The notes below the pieces were generated by a model, which saw only the letters and a list, made by a program, of their open reading frames with translations, searched no databases and was not told where the DNA came from. From contig JACYMC010000052.1 in NCBI GenBank assembly GCA_015272195.1, positions 1-41,833 of the forward strand: 41,833 bases of DNA, read 5' to 3'. Position 1 is the first letter of the stretch; each line of letters starts with the position of its first letter. This DNA is from Candidatus Sericytochromatia bacterium. Its GTDB lineage: Bacteria; Cyanobacteriota; Sericytochromatia; UBA7694. Made by a program: the position numbers and the translations under genes. Positions 14,603 through 23,332 of the stretch are shown here, in pieces.

Positions 14603-15108
14603 CAGACGCCCATTTTCTGAGCGGTTTCTTCAATATTCTGGGCCAGGTTCTGGCGGCCCGCCTGCACCAGACTCAAAGCATGGTTCACTTTTTCTTCCAG
14701 ATCTGCCAGGACCTGTTCGCTGTACTTATCGGTTTCAAAGCGCTGCTTTTTGGTTTCATCCTCAACTGCGCGGCGGGTTTCATCAGCGGCTTTCTGGGCC
14801 TGTCTGAGCAACTCACTTTCCTGCAGGTAAGTTTTTGCTTTTTCTTTGGTGGCCTGCAGAATTTTTTCAGCGCTTTTACGCGCTTCCTGCAGAATTTCAG
14901 CCTGGTGGCTCAGCACCTGCTGAGCTTGCTGAAACTCCTGGGGCAGACTCTCACGCAACTGATCCAGCAAATCAAAAAGGTCTTCTTCGTTCAGCATCAC
15001 TTTGCTGGTCATGGGTACGCGAACCCCGCTGACCAGAAGGTTTTCAATCCGGTCAATCAGGGCCAGTGAGGGATCTACGGGGGAGGGCGGGACAGTATTT
15101 TGAGTCAT
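14602..15108 (-). CDS. DivIVA/ATP-synthase-b-like coiled-coil protein linked to coaD
   Basis: A 168-residue protein, almost wholly Ala/Glu/Gln/Lys-rich coiled coil from about residue 50 to the end. A short conserved head comes first: IDRIENLLVSGVRVPMTSKVMLNEEDLFDLLDQLRESLP. This head plus coil matches the small family I know next to coaD in many Firmicutes, often annotated as an ATPase or ATP synthase B-like protein; its function is unknown. There is no transmembrane segment, so a true AtpF is excluded. It starts 23 nt after the coaD stop and couples to the TPR gene. Confidence 0.8.
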   Translation of the reverse strand: MTQNTVPPSPVDPSLALIDRIENLLVSGVRVPMTSKVMLNEEDLFDLLDQLRESLPQEFQQAQQVLSHQAEILQEARKSAEKILQATKEKAKTYLQESELLRQAQKAADETRRAVEDETKKQRFETDKYSEQVLADLEEKVNHALSLVQAGRQNLAQNIEETAQKMGV

Positions 15109-15131
15109 ATCTTCAGCTCACTCTTTGCGCT

Positions 15132-15620
15132 TTACAATTCGTTTTCATTATATTTTTTTCGCAGACATTCAACAACATAAGCCGGAACAAAATCAGCAAT
15201 ATCGCCATGAAAGGCCGCTACTTCGCGAATCAGGCTGGAGTTCAGAAAAAGATAGCGCGCCTGGGTCATTAAAAACACGGTTTCGAGTTCCTGATTCAGA
15301 TGTTTGTTCATCAGCGCCATTTTCAGTTCAATTTCAAAATCCGACACAGCCCGCAAGCCCCGGATAATGGCCTGCGCATGTTGCTTCCGGGCACACTCGG
15401 CAATCAGACCGTCATTGATCATCACCTGCAGATTGGGCAGATGATGGGTACTCTGCTGAATCATTTCTACCCGTTCTTCGGCGGTAAAGGTACAACGCTT
15501 GGCAATATTCTGAGAAACCACCACCAGCACCTCATCGAAGAGTTTGCAGGCCCGTTGCATAATGTCGATATGGCCATTGGTAACAGGATCAAATGAACCG
15601 GGATAGAGTGCTTTGCGCAT
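15132..15620 (-). CDS. coaD: Phosphopantetheine adenylyltransferase CoaD
   Basis: CoaD transfers AMP from ATP to 4'-phosphopantetheine, the penultimate step of coenzyme A synthesis. The nucleotidyltransferase motif YPGSFDPVTNGH includes His17; the C-terminal IIRGLRAVSDFEIELKMALMN and NSSLIREVA motifs are intact. The start at 15620 gives the normal ~162-residue length and has AGGA about 9 nt upstream. An upstream in-frame start at 15653 would add 11 residues and is not favoured. It heads a minus-strand run with the DivIVA-like and TPR genes. Confidence 0.95.
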   Translation of the reverse strand: MRKALYPGSFDPVTNGHIDIMQRACKLFDEVLVVVSQNIAKRCTFTAEERVEMIQQSTHHLPNLQVMINDGLIAECARKQHAQAIIRGLRAVSDFEIELKMALMNKHLNQELETVFLMTQARYLFLNSSLIREVAAFHGDIADFVPAYVVECLRKKYNENEL

Positions 15621-15701
15621 ATCTGTTTTTCCTGTGAATTTCAAGGCCAGCATAGCACAGAGCGGATTAGCGCGTCAAAAATACGCGGCACCGGCTCTGC
15701 A

Positions 15702-15710
15702 TGCTACAAT
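15702..15710 (+). promoter_or_regulatory. Extended -10 promoter upstream of the membrane coiled-coil gene
   Basis: TGCTACAAT, an extended -10, ends 34 nt before the ATG at 15745. No -35 consensus is seen 17 nt upstream. Confidence 0.4.
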
Positions 15711-15744
15711 AAGCTAAAAAAGGCCTTAATTCACTCTGGTTCAA

Positions 15745-16989
15745 ATGTCTGCAGAAACGCCCGAAAATTTACCGATTAACGTCAAGCTCATCAGCGAAAA
15801 ACCGCACATTGTGCTGCGTCTGGATCAGATTCAGCGTGCCATTATCGAAAACCCTGAGCGTTTTGAAACCCTGGCTGAAGATCGCAGCCTGAACCATGTG
15901 CGCAAAGAGATTCAGGCCCTGCAAGAGGCCCTGCTCAAAAAGGTACAGGCTGAAGCCCGCTTTGAACTGGATGTTTTAAAACGGGCAGGTGACTTGCTGG
16001 ACTCCTGGGAAAACGAAACCGAGCTTAAAGACATTCTGCTGCTCGATCAAGACCGTCGGGAATACCTCACGGCCCAGTTTGAAGACCGCGAGAAATACAC
16101 CGAATGGCTCGATATCATCACCCGGCTACGCGAAGAGCGGGCCCGTATTTTCACCAAATATCTGGGGTATTTTGAAGGGCAGCAAACCGATATAAATAAC
16201 AAGCGGGAAGAAACCCAGCGCAAACTCAAGGTTTGCCTGCCCCAGATGGAGGAATGGCGCCAGAAACTCGAGCCGATGACCCGTGTGCAGCAGGAAATCA
16301 ACTTTTACACCCAAAAAGCCATGAACTGGCTGGTCGGTGCCCTGGCTATCCTGATTGGCATCACCTTGCTGGGGCATTTTTCGGGCATCTGGGGGGGCTG
16401 GTTCTGGGGACTGATCATTGGTTACGGTTTTTTCTCAAGTATGGCCTATCGCTATGCCTACCTTGAAGGCGAACCCATGAAAGAACTGCATCGCTTCCTG
16501 TCAGAGCGCTTTGAGCTCAAAAACGTCAAACCTTTTTTTCGCTTTGAAGACCCTAAAAATCCGCAGGAACCCACGCGTTATGATGCCACCCGCGGCGAAG
16601 TGCTCTCAGGCATGCTGCAAAAAGAGATCCGGGTGTATCAGCAGGCTTTCAGCGGCCTGGAGCGTAACCGCGAAGAACATATCAACTACCTGCAGTACCT
16701 CGAAAGCCGCAGCAGCTGGTTTCAGGAGCAGGTCAGCAAAATTGAGCAGCTGCAGTCTCTCGTCTGGCAGCCTGCACCTGAGCGCCCCGTCAAAGCCAGG
16801 GTAATGGTGGTTGACACGCCGGCATCCAAAGAAGCGGATGCCGGGTTTGCCAAAATTCCGACACCGCCGCCCCCTGCAGCGCTGGCTGAGCGTAAACCCG
16901 CCAGCGAATCCCGTCGCCGTGTGCGGCCAAGCCAGATCAAGAGTGGCCCGGCAGAAGCCTCCACCCTTTCGCCTGATCGCGTATCGTGA
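15745..16989 (+). CDS. Coiled-coil protein with two central membrane helices, unknown function
   Basis: A 414-residue protein I do not recognise. Residues ~35-185 are charged helices likely to form coiled coils. Two hydrophobic segments at about 195-215 and 217-236 form a tight hairpin, so both long ends face the cytoplasm. A second helical region (~245-345) follows, then a Pro/Ala/Arg-rich disordered tail. No enzymatic motif is seen. The tail codons overlap the GTG start of the metallophosphoesterase, so the two are co-translated. The layout suggests a scaffold on the inner membrane. No secretion signal is visible. Confidence 0.75.
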   Translation: MSAETPENLPINVKLISEKPHIVLRLDQIQRAIIENPERFETLAEDRSLNHVRKEIQALQEALLKKVQAEARFELDVLKRAGDLLDSWENETELKDILLLDQDRREYLTAQFEDREKYTEWLDIITRLREERARIFTKYLGYFEGQQTDINNKREETQRKLKVCLPQMEEWRQKLEPMTRVQQEINFYTQKAMNWLVGALAILIGITLLGHFSGIWGGWFWGLIIGYGFFSSMAYRYAYLEGEPMKELHRFLSERFELKNVKPFFRFEDPKNPQEPTRYDATRGEVLSGMLQKEIRVYQQAFSGLERNREEHINYLQYLESRSSWFQEQVSKIEQLQSLVWQPAPERPVKARVMVVDTPASKEADAGFAKIPTPPPPAALAERKPASESRRRVRPSQIKSGPAEASTLSPDRVS

Positions 16990-17645
16990 AACTGGTGTGT
17001 CTGGCCGATACCCACGGCCTGCACCAGCAATTGAACATCCCGGATGGCGATGTGCTGATTCACTGCGGGGACTTCAGCCGGCGGGGACGCCACGAAGAAA
17101 TCATCGAATTTAATCGCTGGCTTGGAAGCCTGCCCCATCCTCACAAGCTTGTGATTGCTGGCAACCATGATTTTTTATTTGAACAGGACCCTGGCACCGC
17201 ACGCTCCCTGCTCTCAGAAGCCTTATATCTGGAAGACAGCGGTGCTGAAGTCCAGGGGCTTTATTTTTGGGGCAGCCCCGTTTCACCCCGCTTTTTTGAC
17301 TGGGCCTTTAACCGGGAACGGGGCCCTGAGATCGCCCGACACTGGCAGGCCATCCCGGCCCATACCGATATTCTGCTCACCCACACCCCGCCCCACGGCC
17401 TCTGTGACCGCATTCATACGGGCCGACACGTCGGCTGCGAGGCCCTGCGGCAACGCTTAAATGACCTGAAGCCAATGGCTTTGATCTGCGGGCATATTCA
17501 CGAAAGCCGGGGACATACAGACCATCTCGGCATCCAGATTGTCAATGCCGCCTGTCTTTCAGACCGACGGCAGCTCGCTGCCCCCTGGTGCATCGATATT
17601 GACCCCGATAGCCAGCGCATTGTGGCTGTGTATGAGTCCACTTAA
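16986..17645 (+). CDS. Calcineurin-like metallophosphoesterase
   Basis: A 219-residue enzyme with all metal-binding motifs in order: LADTHG, HCGDFS, AGNHD, LLTHTPPHG and CGHIHE. The arrangement and length resemble the MPPED/UPF0046 type of phosphodiesterase. Substrates of this group are poorly known; cyclic nucleotides or phosphoesters are possible. The start codon is GTG, overlapping the upstream stop by 4 nt (GTGA). Its last 87 nt overlap, on the opposite strand, the 3' end of the TPR-glycosyltransferase gene. Confidence 0.9.
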   Translation: MKLVCLADTHGLHQQLNIPDGDVLIHCGDFSRRGRHEEIIEFNRWLGSLPHPHKLVIAGNHDFLFEQDPGTARSLLSEALYLEDSGAEVQGLYFWGSPVSPRFFDWAFNRERGPEIARHWQAIPAHTDILLTHTPPHGLCDRIHTGRHVGCEALRQRLNDLKPMALICGHIHESRGHTDHLGIQIVNAACLSDRRQLAAPWCIDIDPDSQRIVAVYEST

Positions 17646-19745
17646 ACAGGTCGCCAGCTCCTCTGCAGCGGCCTGTTGTTCAAAAACATGGCCATGCCCC
17701 GCCAGCATCGCTGCCGAAAGACGCGTACGGTATGCTGGATTGCGCGCCACCGCCAGGGCTTTTTCAACATAATCCTGGGGGTTGTATGCCACACAGTCAA
17801 GCAGCTCCATCGCCTGATACAAAGCATAAGCCAGACGCCCGGCAGCACGCTCACTTGGCCAGGTGATCACCGGCAAACCCAGCGAAAAGGCCGCCAGCGT
17901 CACACGTCCGCCGCCCACATAAAAAGGGTCCAGCAACACGTCTGCCGTTTGCAGCAAGCCCATAAAGTCACTCTCACTCATCAGAGGCAAACACCAGATA
18001 CGCGACAAAAGGTCGGGATAAAGACCTTCAAAACGGCTCAGCCACTGCCGATAAAAAGTCTGCCCGTCAATATCCGGGCGGCTTTGCAGAACCAGGTGTC
18101 CGTCAGGATCACCCGCCAGAATCAAAGCCAGGGCAGCATCAAAATCAGGGTGCAGCTTAAAAAGATGATGCGGGCAAAGATAAATGCGGCCCTGCTCTGG
18201 CAGGCCATACTCACTGCGGGCAGGTGCGCTCAGAACAGACATCTGCAGGGGTAAGCATCCGGGCAGGTGCTGCAGGCGGATCAGCTTTTCACTGTAAAAA
18301 CGTTCAGGCGCTTCTTGCTGCTCCAGCTGCTGACTGGAAATAAAATAATCGACACTGGGCAGCCCGCTTGTGCCCGAAGAAAGCCAGGAGGTAAGCTGCA
18401 CAGGCGCCAGACGATGTGCCGCCAGAAAAGTCTGGTCCAGCTGTTCGGTCATCAGCTCCGTAAAAAACAAAAGATCAAAATCGCCCTGCTGTAGCCATTG
18501 CAACTGGTCTGCAGGAGATTCGGGCAAAACACAGAAGCGAAAATCCGAACGGTAGCTGCTGAGACTGGCTGGCGGAGAAGCCGGTGGCAGATAGAGCAGA
18601 TTCAGCTCATGCAGTCCTTCCGGCCAGTGCAACAGGGTCTCCAGCCAAAAGGTTTCAGCCGCCTCACTCTGACTGAACAGCAGCCCCACTTTAGGCAGCC
18701 TGTCTTCAGCCGGTGTGGGTCTGCGCTCCAGGGGCGGCAGCTTGGGCAGACAGGCCTGAAAAAAGCGGGCCAGTAAAACACGCAGCGGATGGGGATCAAT
18801 ATTAAAAAAGGGCAGATAACTGAGCGGTTCCCAGAGCCGAAGATAGGGCATCAGATTGCTGTAGTCACTGTATATCAGCGGGGTTTCAGGTGGTTCTGCT
18901 GCCTGGAGATGCTGCATCAGATGATCCTGATAAGATAGAAGCTCAGCCGCGCTGGCAGGCACAAACGGGGCGATCAGCTGCTGAATCAGGGCATAAGCGG
19001 GTTTATTCTCCAGCTCAGGCTCCTGCAGCGCAAGGTTCAGGCTTTGCCGAGCTTCATCGGCCTCACCCACCGTATAAAGCACCGAAAAAGCCTGCAGCGC
19101 CAGATAATTTTTGAGCTGCGGCGCACGCTGGGCCAGTGCAATCAGGGCCGCCACAATTTCACCGGAACGGGTCAGGTCCTGAGACTGCAACCAGTACAAA
19201 AGCGCGTCGCTGCGTTCCGGAGAGCGGGTATAGACTTTCAGATAAAGCTGTCGGGCTTCATCCAGCGCGCCCGTCTGGCGCAGGATATCTGCCAGTGTCA
19301 GCTGCGTATCCATGTCGTCGGGCCTGAGACGGGCCGCCATACGATAATAGTAGAGCGCCTGAGGCAAATCTCCCTGATCCTGACAGCGCTGAGCCAGAGC
19401 CAGTTGAAGCGATGTCTCATCCGGGAAACGTTCAAACGCCTGCTGATAAACAAGTCCTGCCTCTGCATCCTGCTGTAACTGAGACAGCGCCTGGCCCTGC
19501 TGTAAATAAAACCGGGCCTGATTTGCCAGTAGGTCTTTGTGGGCATTGAGATGCCCCAGGGCATCGTCTGCCTGGGCCAGCGCCAACAGGCAATCCACCA
19601 ATAAAAAATGCACCTCCGCGACCTCAGGATCCGTATTGAGGGCCATCTGAAGATGTAATATCGCCAGATCCAGTTTCTGCTCACGGGCAGCCTGTCTGGC
19701 GGCATCCAGCTGCTGTTGCCCCAAAACGGACAGGCCCCGGCTCAC
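17559..19745 (-). CDS. TPR-GT41 glycosyltransferase (O-GlcNAc transferase/SPINDLY-like)
   Basis: A 728-residue protein. About residues 5-270 are tandem TPR units (for example LDLAILHLQMALNTDPEVAEVHFLLVD, split here into its repeat). About 340-715 form a GT-B glycosyltransferase of the GT41 group. Markers are VQLTSWLSSGTSGLPSVDYF, IYLCPHHLFKLHPDFD, ADVLLDPFYVGGGRVTLAAF and SLGLPVITWPSERAAGR. Eukaryotic OGT and SPINDLY transfer GlcNAc or fucose to Ser/Thr; bacterial members modify protein or flagellin. The GTG start overlaps the tsaE stop by 4 nt. The target is unknown. Confidence 0.87.
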   Translation of the reverse strand: MSRGLSVLGQQQLDAARQAAREQKLDLAILHLQMALNTDPEVAEVHFLLVDCLLALAQADDALGHLNAHKDLLANQARFYLQQGQALSQLQQDAEAGLVYQQAFERFPDETSLQLALAQRCQDQGDLPQALYYYRMAARLRPDDMDTQLTLADILRQTGALDEARQLYLKVYTRSPERSDALLYWLQSQDLTRSGEIVAALIALAQRAPQLKNYLALQAFSVLYTVGEADEARQSLNLALQEPELENKPAYALIQQLIAPFVPASAAELLSYQDHLMQHLQAAEPPETPLIYSDYSNLMPYLRLWEPLSYLPFFNIDPHPLRVLLARFFQACLPKLPPLERRPTPAEDRLPKVGLLFSQSEAAETFWLETLLHWPEGLHELNLLYLPPASPPASLSSYRSDFRFCVLPESPADQLQWLQQGDFDLLFFTELMTEQLDQTFLAAHRLAPVQLTSWLSSGTSGLPSVDYFISSQQLEQQEAPERFYSEKLIRLQHLPGCLPLQMSVLSAPARSEYGLPEQGRIYLCPHHLFKLHPDFDAALALILAGDPDGHLVLQSRPDIDGQTFYRQWLSRFEGLYPDLLSRIWCLPLMSESDFMGLLQTADVLLDPFYVGGGRVTLAAFSLGLPVITWPSERAAGRLAYALYQAMELLDCVAYNPQDYVEKALAVARNPAYRTRLSAAMLAGHGHVFEQQAAAEELATCLSGLIHSHNALAIGVNIDAPGGSELPSV

Positions 19746-20305
19746 AGCAGCGTGTCCGGCAAGTCGTCAGGGTCCAGCAGCGAATGATCGTCAAAAAACA
19801 ATTCAGCCATGCGGCCAGTTGGACTGTGCTCCAGCACAATCTGCAGACGCGCAGGCAAAAACCAGGCCTCTGAAAACTTAGACTGCCACTCAACCAGTAA
19901 AAGCGTCGGACACTGCTGCAGCTGAAACTCCAGATCAAGATCCCAGAGCGATTCCTGGGTTTCCAGACGATACAGGTCCAGATGCAAGAGCTGTCCGGCA
20001 GAAAAAGGGTAAGCGTGAATCAGGGCAAAGGTCGGACTGCTGACATGTTCTGTGATCCCAAGTCCCTGGGCAATACCCTGGCTTAAACTGGTTTTACCGC
20101 TGCCAAGATCACCATCCAGTGCAATTTGTGCAGGTAACTGAATGGCCTGCCCCAGAGCCCGTCCCAGTTGATGGGTTGCGCGCAAATCCGGCAACAAGAA
20201 TCGGCGTGTATGCATGGCGTTTGTTAATGCTATCAGGGCATGACTGAATTTGTTAAAGCGTCCTGCCCGCAAAAGCCTCAGAAGTTGTTGAAGCGTGGGC
20301 TTCAC
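19742..20305 (-). CDS. tsaE: tRNA threonylcarbamoyladenosine ATPase TsaE
   Basis: TsaE is the ATPase that works with TsaB and TsaD to make the t6A37 modification of ANN-decoding tRNAs. The P-loop is GDLGSGKTSL, followed by SSPTFALIHAY, HLDLYRL and LLVEW, all diagnostic of the family. The longest frame uses GTG at 20305 and gives 187 residues, about 30 more than usual. An internal ATG at 20215 (MHTRRFLLPDL) would give the normal length, but neither start has a clear ribosome site. The 3' end overlaps the GT41 start, so the two are coupled. Confidence 0.92.
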   Translation of the reverse strand: MKPTLQQLLRLLRAGRFNKFSHALIALTNAMHTRRFLLPDLRATHQLGRALGQAIQLPAQIALDGDLGSGKTSLSQGIAQGLGITEHVSSPTFALIHAYPFSAGQLLHLDLYRLETQESLWDLDLEFQLQQCPTLLLVEWQSKFSEAWFLPARLQIVLEHSPTGRMAELFFDDHSLLDPDDLPDTLL

Positions 20306-20827
20306 AAAAATAAGAAACAGCTCTGATGTTTATCGTTTCCTCAACGCAGAGGTATACGGCCACAGCAGAATCCGTTTCAGCTGACAGACAAAGTTAGGCT
20401 CAAAACCCTGAAAAAACTTAAGCTGACAGGACACTCAGGCCCCTATATTAACACAGGTCAGCAAAATCATGACACCCAAAAAAGACTGTGGACACAAACC
20501 GCTGACAACAATACATTAAAAAAACATTAAATTCACGCAACCATGTTTGGCTTTCTTTAATTTTGAATTAAATCAACGGTTTGCGCCTAGGGTTCAATCT
20601 GCCAAATTGTGTATAGTTAGCAGTAGGTTTTATGAAATCACTGCGCTAGACGAAGCTTGTTTTGTCGTGCTAAGATGTGCTTTAAAATGGCTTAATTAAC
20701 GACCGTTTTGTGTATCTTTGAAAGTGCATCATATGTTCAGGCTCCTGCCTGTTTCAGATGCGCCGCAAAATAATAATGAGTCGCACCCCGGAAGTGCAGT
20801 TTGTAAAGGTAACGGTGTACTAAAGGT
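20306..20827. promoter_or_regulatory. 522-bp AT-rich divergent regulatory gap
   Basis: No gene is supported here. Three direct GCTGACA copies (20380, 20422, 20501), the first two inside AGCTGACAG repeats 42 nt apart, and an inverted GTCAGC (20457-20462) lie on the tsaE side. A dyad TTTAATT-TTG-AATTAAA sits at 20556-20572. TATAGT at 20612-20617 is a possible plus-strand -10 for the lipoprotein pair. Confidence 0.4.
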
Positions 20828-23332
20828 ATGATTGCTTCAAAGCGTTTTCCAGTTAAAACCCTGCTGCTCTCAGCTGGACTCAGCGCCAGCGTGACCCTTC
20901 TGGGATGTGTTGCCGGGGGAAACAACCCAACTGAACTTCTGAAGCCGATATCCCTGGGCAGCCAAGCGTCCGACACAAAACAGCCCGTCATGGAAACGTC
21001 TGGTAACCAGGGGTATGACTGGAGCTCTGATCGTATTGTCACGGTCACGCAAAACGCAGCTGGATTCAAAGCCCAAAGCTTTCAAGACGCGATTAAGCCC
21101 GTCTTAGAAATGCCAGGAACAGAACGTGCCCTGCGCAACCCTGAAACATCAGGCGGTCTTAGCAGCGATTTCGCCAAAAACCTGCCTGGCGCAGATGCGG
21201 TCAAAGTGAATCCCAGTACACCTGTTGTGATTGGCACCACCAGCTACTTTCTGACCGAGAGCAAAACCTCTGTCAACTTCTTTGCCCTCAATGCCAACGG
21301 CCAGGTAGACTGGGAGCTTTCTCTGCATGAAAACGGCTATTTTGCGGGCAGCTCAGCCGCACAGGGCAAAGCGCACGCCAATACACTCTACGCCATCAGC
21401 AATCAGGGACGACTCTACGCCGTCAATGCCAGTTCAGGCCTGGTCACCAATTTTGTACAAATCACTGAAGACGAGTTTGAATACACATCTCCCTTCGTCG
21501 TAAACGATGGCGGTGGAACAGATAGCATCTACCTGACCAGCAAAAAAGGCCGGGTTTATCGTTACACCTTCAATGGCAACAGCTTTACACAAAGCTTCCG
21601 CGCTACACCGGTTACCAGCTCCAGCACGGGTGTATTCAGCGCCTCTCCTGTTGTCACCAGCAACCACATCTATGTAGGTTCTGAAGAAGGGCGTTTTTAC
21701 AAACTCAACCGCACCACAGGCGCGACAGTTTCCTCTCTTGATCTTTACGAAGCCCCCTGGGCAGAAGGATGCCAGGTTAAAGCCGCTCTGGTGATTGACG
21801 CCACCCAGGATATTGGTTTGGTTCCCTGCGGTTCCTTTCTGTTTAAACTGCGCCTGAATGACGTCTCAACCACCGCTATTTCGCTGCTGGCCCAGTCGCC
21901 CATGCTGGAATTGCGCAACCTGATCACACTGGTTCCCAATCAGGTACTGGGTCCCAATCACAACAACCGTCCCCAACTTGAAACCACTGTGTTGCGAGAC
22001 CCCGAGCCCGCTGAAGACGGCCTGGCCATTGAACAAACCTTTGGCTTTAAAGCCGGCGACTTTGTCCGGGTTGAAAGCAGCAATCGCGGCATGCTCTACG
22101 GTGAAATCGAAGAAATTTCAGAAGAAGGCGAATTGTCCTTTAAGGGAGACGGGCTTTATCCTCTGAGAGAACCCATTCCCGAACCGCTGCTGTTTGGCAC
22201 CGAAAAACTGTCGCTGGCGAATATGGTCGTGCGGCCCACGCCATTCCCCGATCCTGATGAGCCCGTCCCCACGCCCACCCCTTCGCCCGCCGGCTCTGAT
22301 CCTGTCACCCGTTTTGTGATCGGTCAGCCCGACGGTTTAAGCCCAGGCGACTATATTCGCTTCCCTACCCTGCCTGGCACCCCCGTACGTCAGATTTGCA
22401 CCAGCACCCATCCCGACTGTGACAATGGTTCTGGCGGCAAATACGCAGGCATTGAAGAGTTCTTCGCCACCGAAGATGCGGCCGAAGACGAGTTTGTCTA
22501 CCGCGTCACCGTTCCAGGCAACGATCTGGAAGCGTGGATCGATACCGCCCTGAATACCACCCGCTTTGTTCCGATTGAGCGGGTACAGAATCAGGTGGTC
22601 ACGACAAGTCTGGCCAACTCTACCCAGGCATTTTCACTGGGCAGCGTCAAAGACTTTAAAGCAGGCGATACCATTCGGATTTCGCACCGCAGCAACAGCC
22701 CCCAGGGCCGCTTTGAATACAGCGTGATTGAGTCAGTAGACCAGACCAATCGCCGCATTCAGCTGCAGGCTAACCGCACCCTGCGCGACGCCCCCCAACC
22801 CGGCGCACAGGTTGAAATTATTACCCCCAATGATCGCGCTTATGGACGTGTACTGGCCTCACAGCGTAACAGCTCAGGCAATATCCTTTCTGAACCCGTC
22901 CTGCGTGGCAACGGCCAGCAAGTGTATGTGCAACACGGCAATATTCTGTTTGAGTCAAACTATGGGAGCGACAGCAGCTTCCGTGACAGCGCCAACTATC
23001 TGCTGTTGCAATCAGCTCGCCTGGAACAAAGCAACCAGGGTTTGACCGCTCTTTCACGCTCACGCCCATTGGTTCTGGACAACGACAAACTCCTGACCGT
23101 CGATACAGACATCACCCGACGCACAGGCATCTTTGTCAACCGCGTGCTGCTGCCACTCAGCACGTCCGTCGAACGTATCAATGATGTGTTCCCCATTCTC
23201 GCCCCCGACTCCCTGGGCTTGCTGCCACAGCGCGCAGAAACCCGCCCGGTTTTGCTGGGCACAACCGGCTTCTTTGCTGTCGGTGGCGGCAATGGTGTCG
23301 CTTACAAACTTCATAAGGATCTCGCCTGGTAA
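20828..23332 (+). CDS. Large lipoprotein with PQQ-type beta-propeller repeats
   Basis: An 834-residue protein with a type II signal peptide: MIASKRFPVK, a hydrophobic stretch and lipobox LLGC (Cys27). Residues ~130-370 hold repeats of propeller blades: NFFALNANGQVDWELS, TLYAISNQGRLYAVNASSG, SIYLTSKKGRVYRY and HIYVGSEEGRFYKLN. These resemble BamB/PQQ quinoprotein blades without evident cofactor residues. A PTPTPSP linker (~470-490) separates a C-terminal beta-rich half of unknown type. It should be attached to the outer or inner membrane facing the periplasm or exterior. It overlaps the following lipoprotein gene by one base (TAATG). The function is unknown; scaffold or surface binding is plausible. 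Confidence 0.85.
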   Translation: MIASKRFPVKTLLLSAGLSASVTLLGCVAGGNNPTELLKPISLGSQASDTKQPVMETSGNQGYDWSSDRIVTVTQNAAGFKAQSFQDAIKPVLEMPGTERALRNPETSGGLSSDFAKNLPGADAVKVNPSTPVVIGTTSYFLTESKTSVNFFALNANGQVDWELSLHENGYFAGSSAAQGKAHANTLYAISNQGRLYAVNASSGLVTNFVQITEDEFEYTSPFVVNDGGGTDSIYLTSKKGRVYRYTFNGNSFTQSFRATPVTSSSTGVFSASPVVTSNHIYVGSEEGRFYKLNRTTGATVSSLDLYEAPWAEGCQVKAALVIDATQDIGLVPCGSFLFKLRLNDVSTTAISLLAQSPMLELRNLITLVPNQVLGPNHNNRPQLETTVLRDPEPAEDGLAIEQTFGFKAGDFVRVESSNRGMLYGEIEEISEEGELSFKGDGLYPLREPIPEPLLFGTEKLSLANMVVRPTPFPDPDEPVPTPTPSPAGSDPVTRFVIGQPDGLSPGDYIRFPTLPGTPVRQICTSTHPDCDNGSGGKYAGIEEFFATEDAAEDEFVYRVTVPGNDLEAWIDTALNTTRFVPIERVQNQVVTTSLANSTQAFSLGSVKDFKAGDTIRISHRSNSPQGRFEYSVIESVDQTNRRIQLQANRTLRDAPQPGAQVEIITPNDRAYGRVLASQRNSSGNILSEPVLRGNGQQVYVQHGNILFESNYGSDSSFRDSANYLLLQSARLEQSNQGLTALSRSRPLVLDNDKLLTVDTDITRRTGIFVNRVLLPLSTSVERINDVFPILAPDSLGLLPQRAETRPVLLGTTGFFAVGGGNGVAYKLHKDLAW

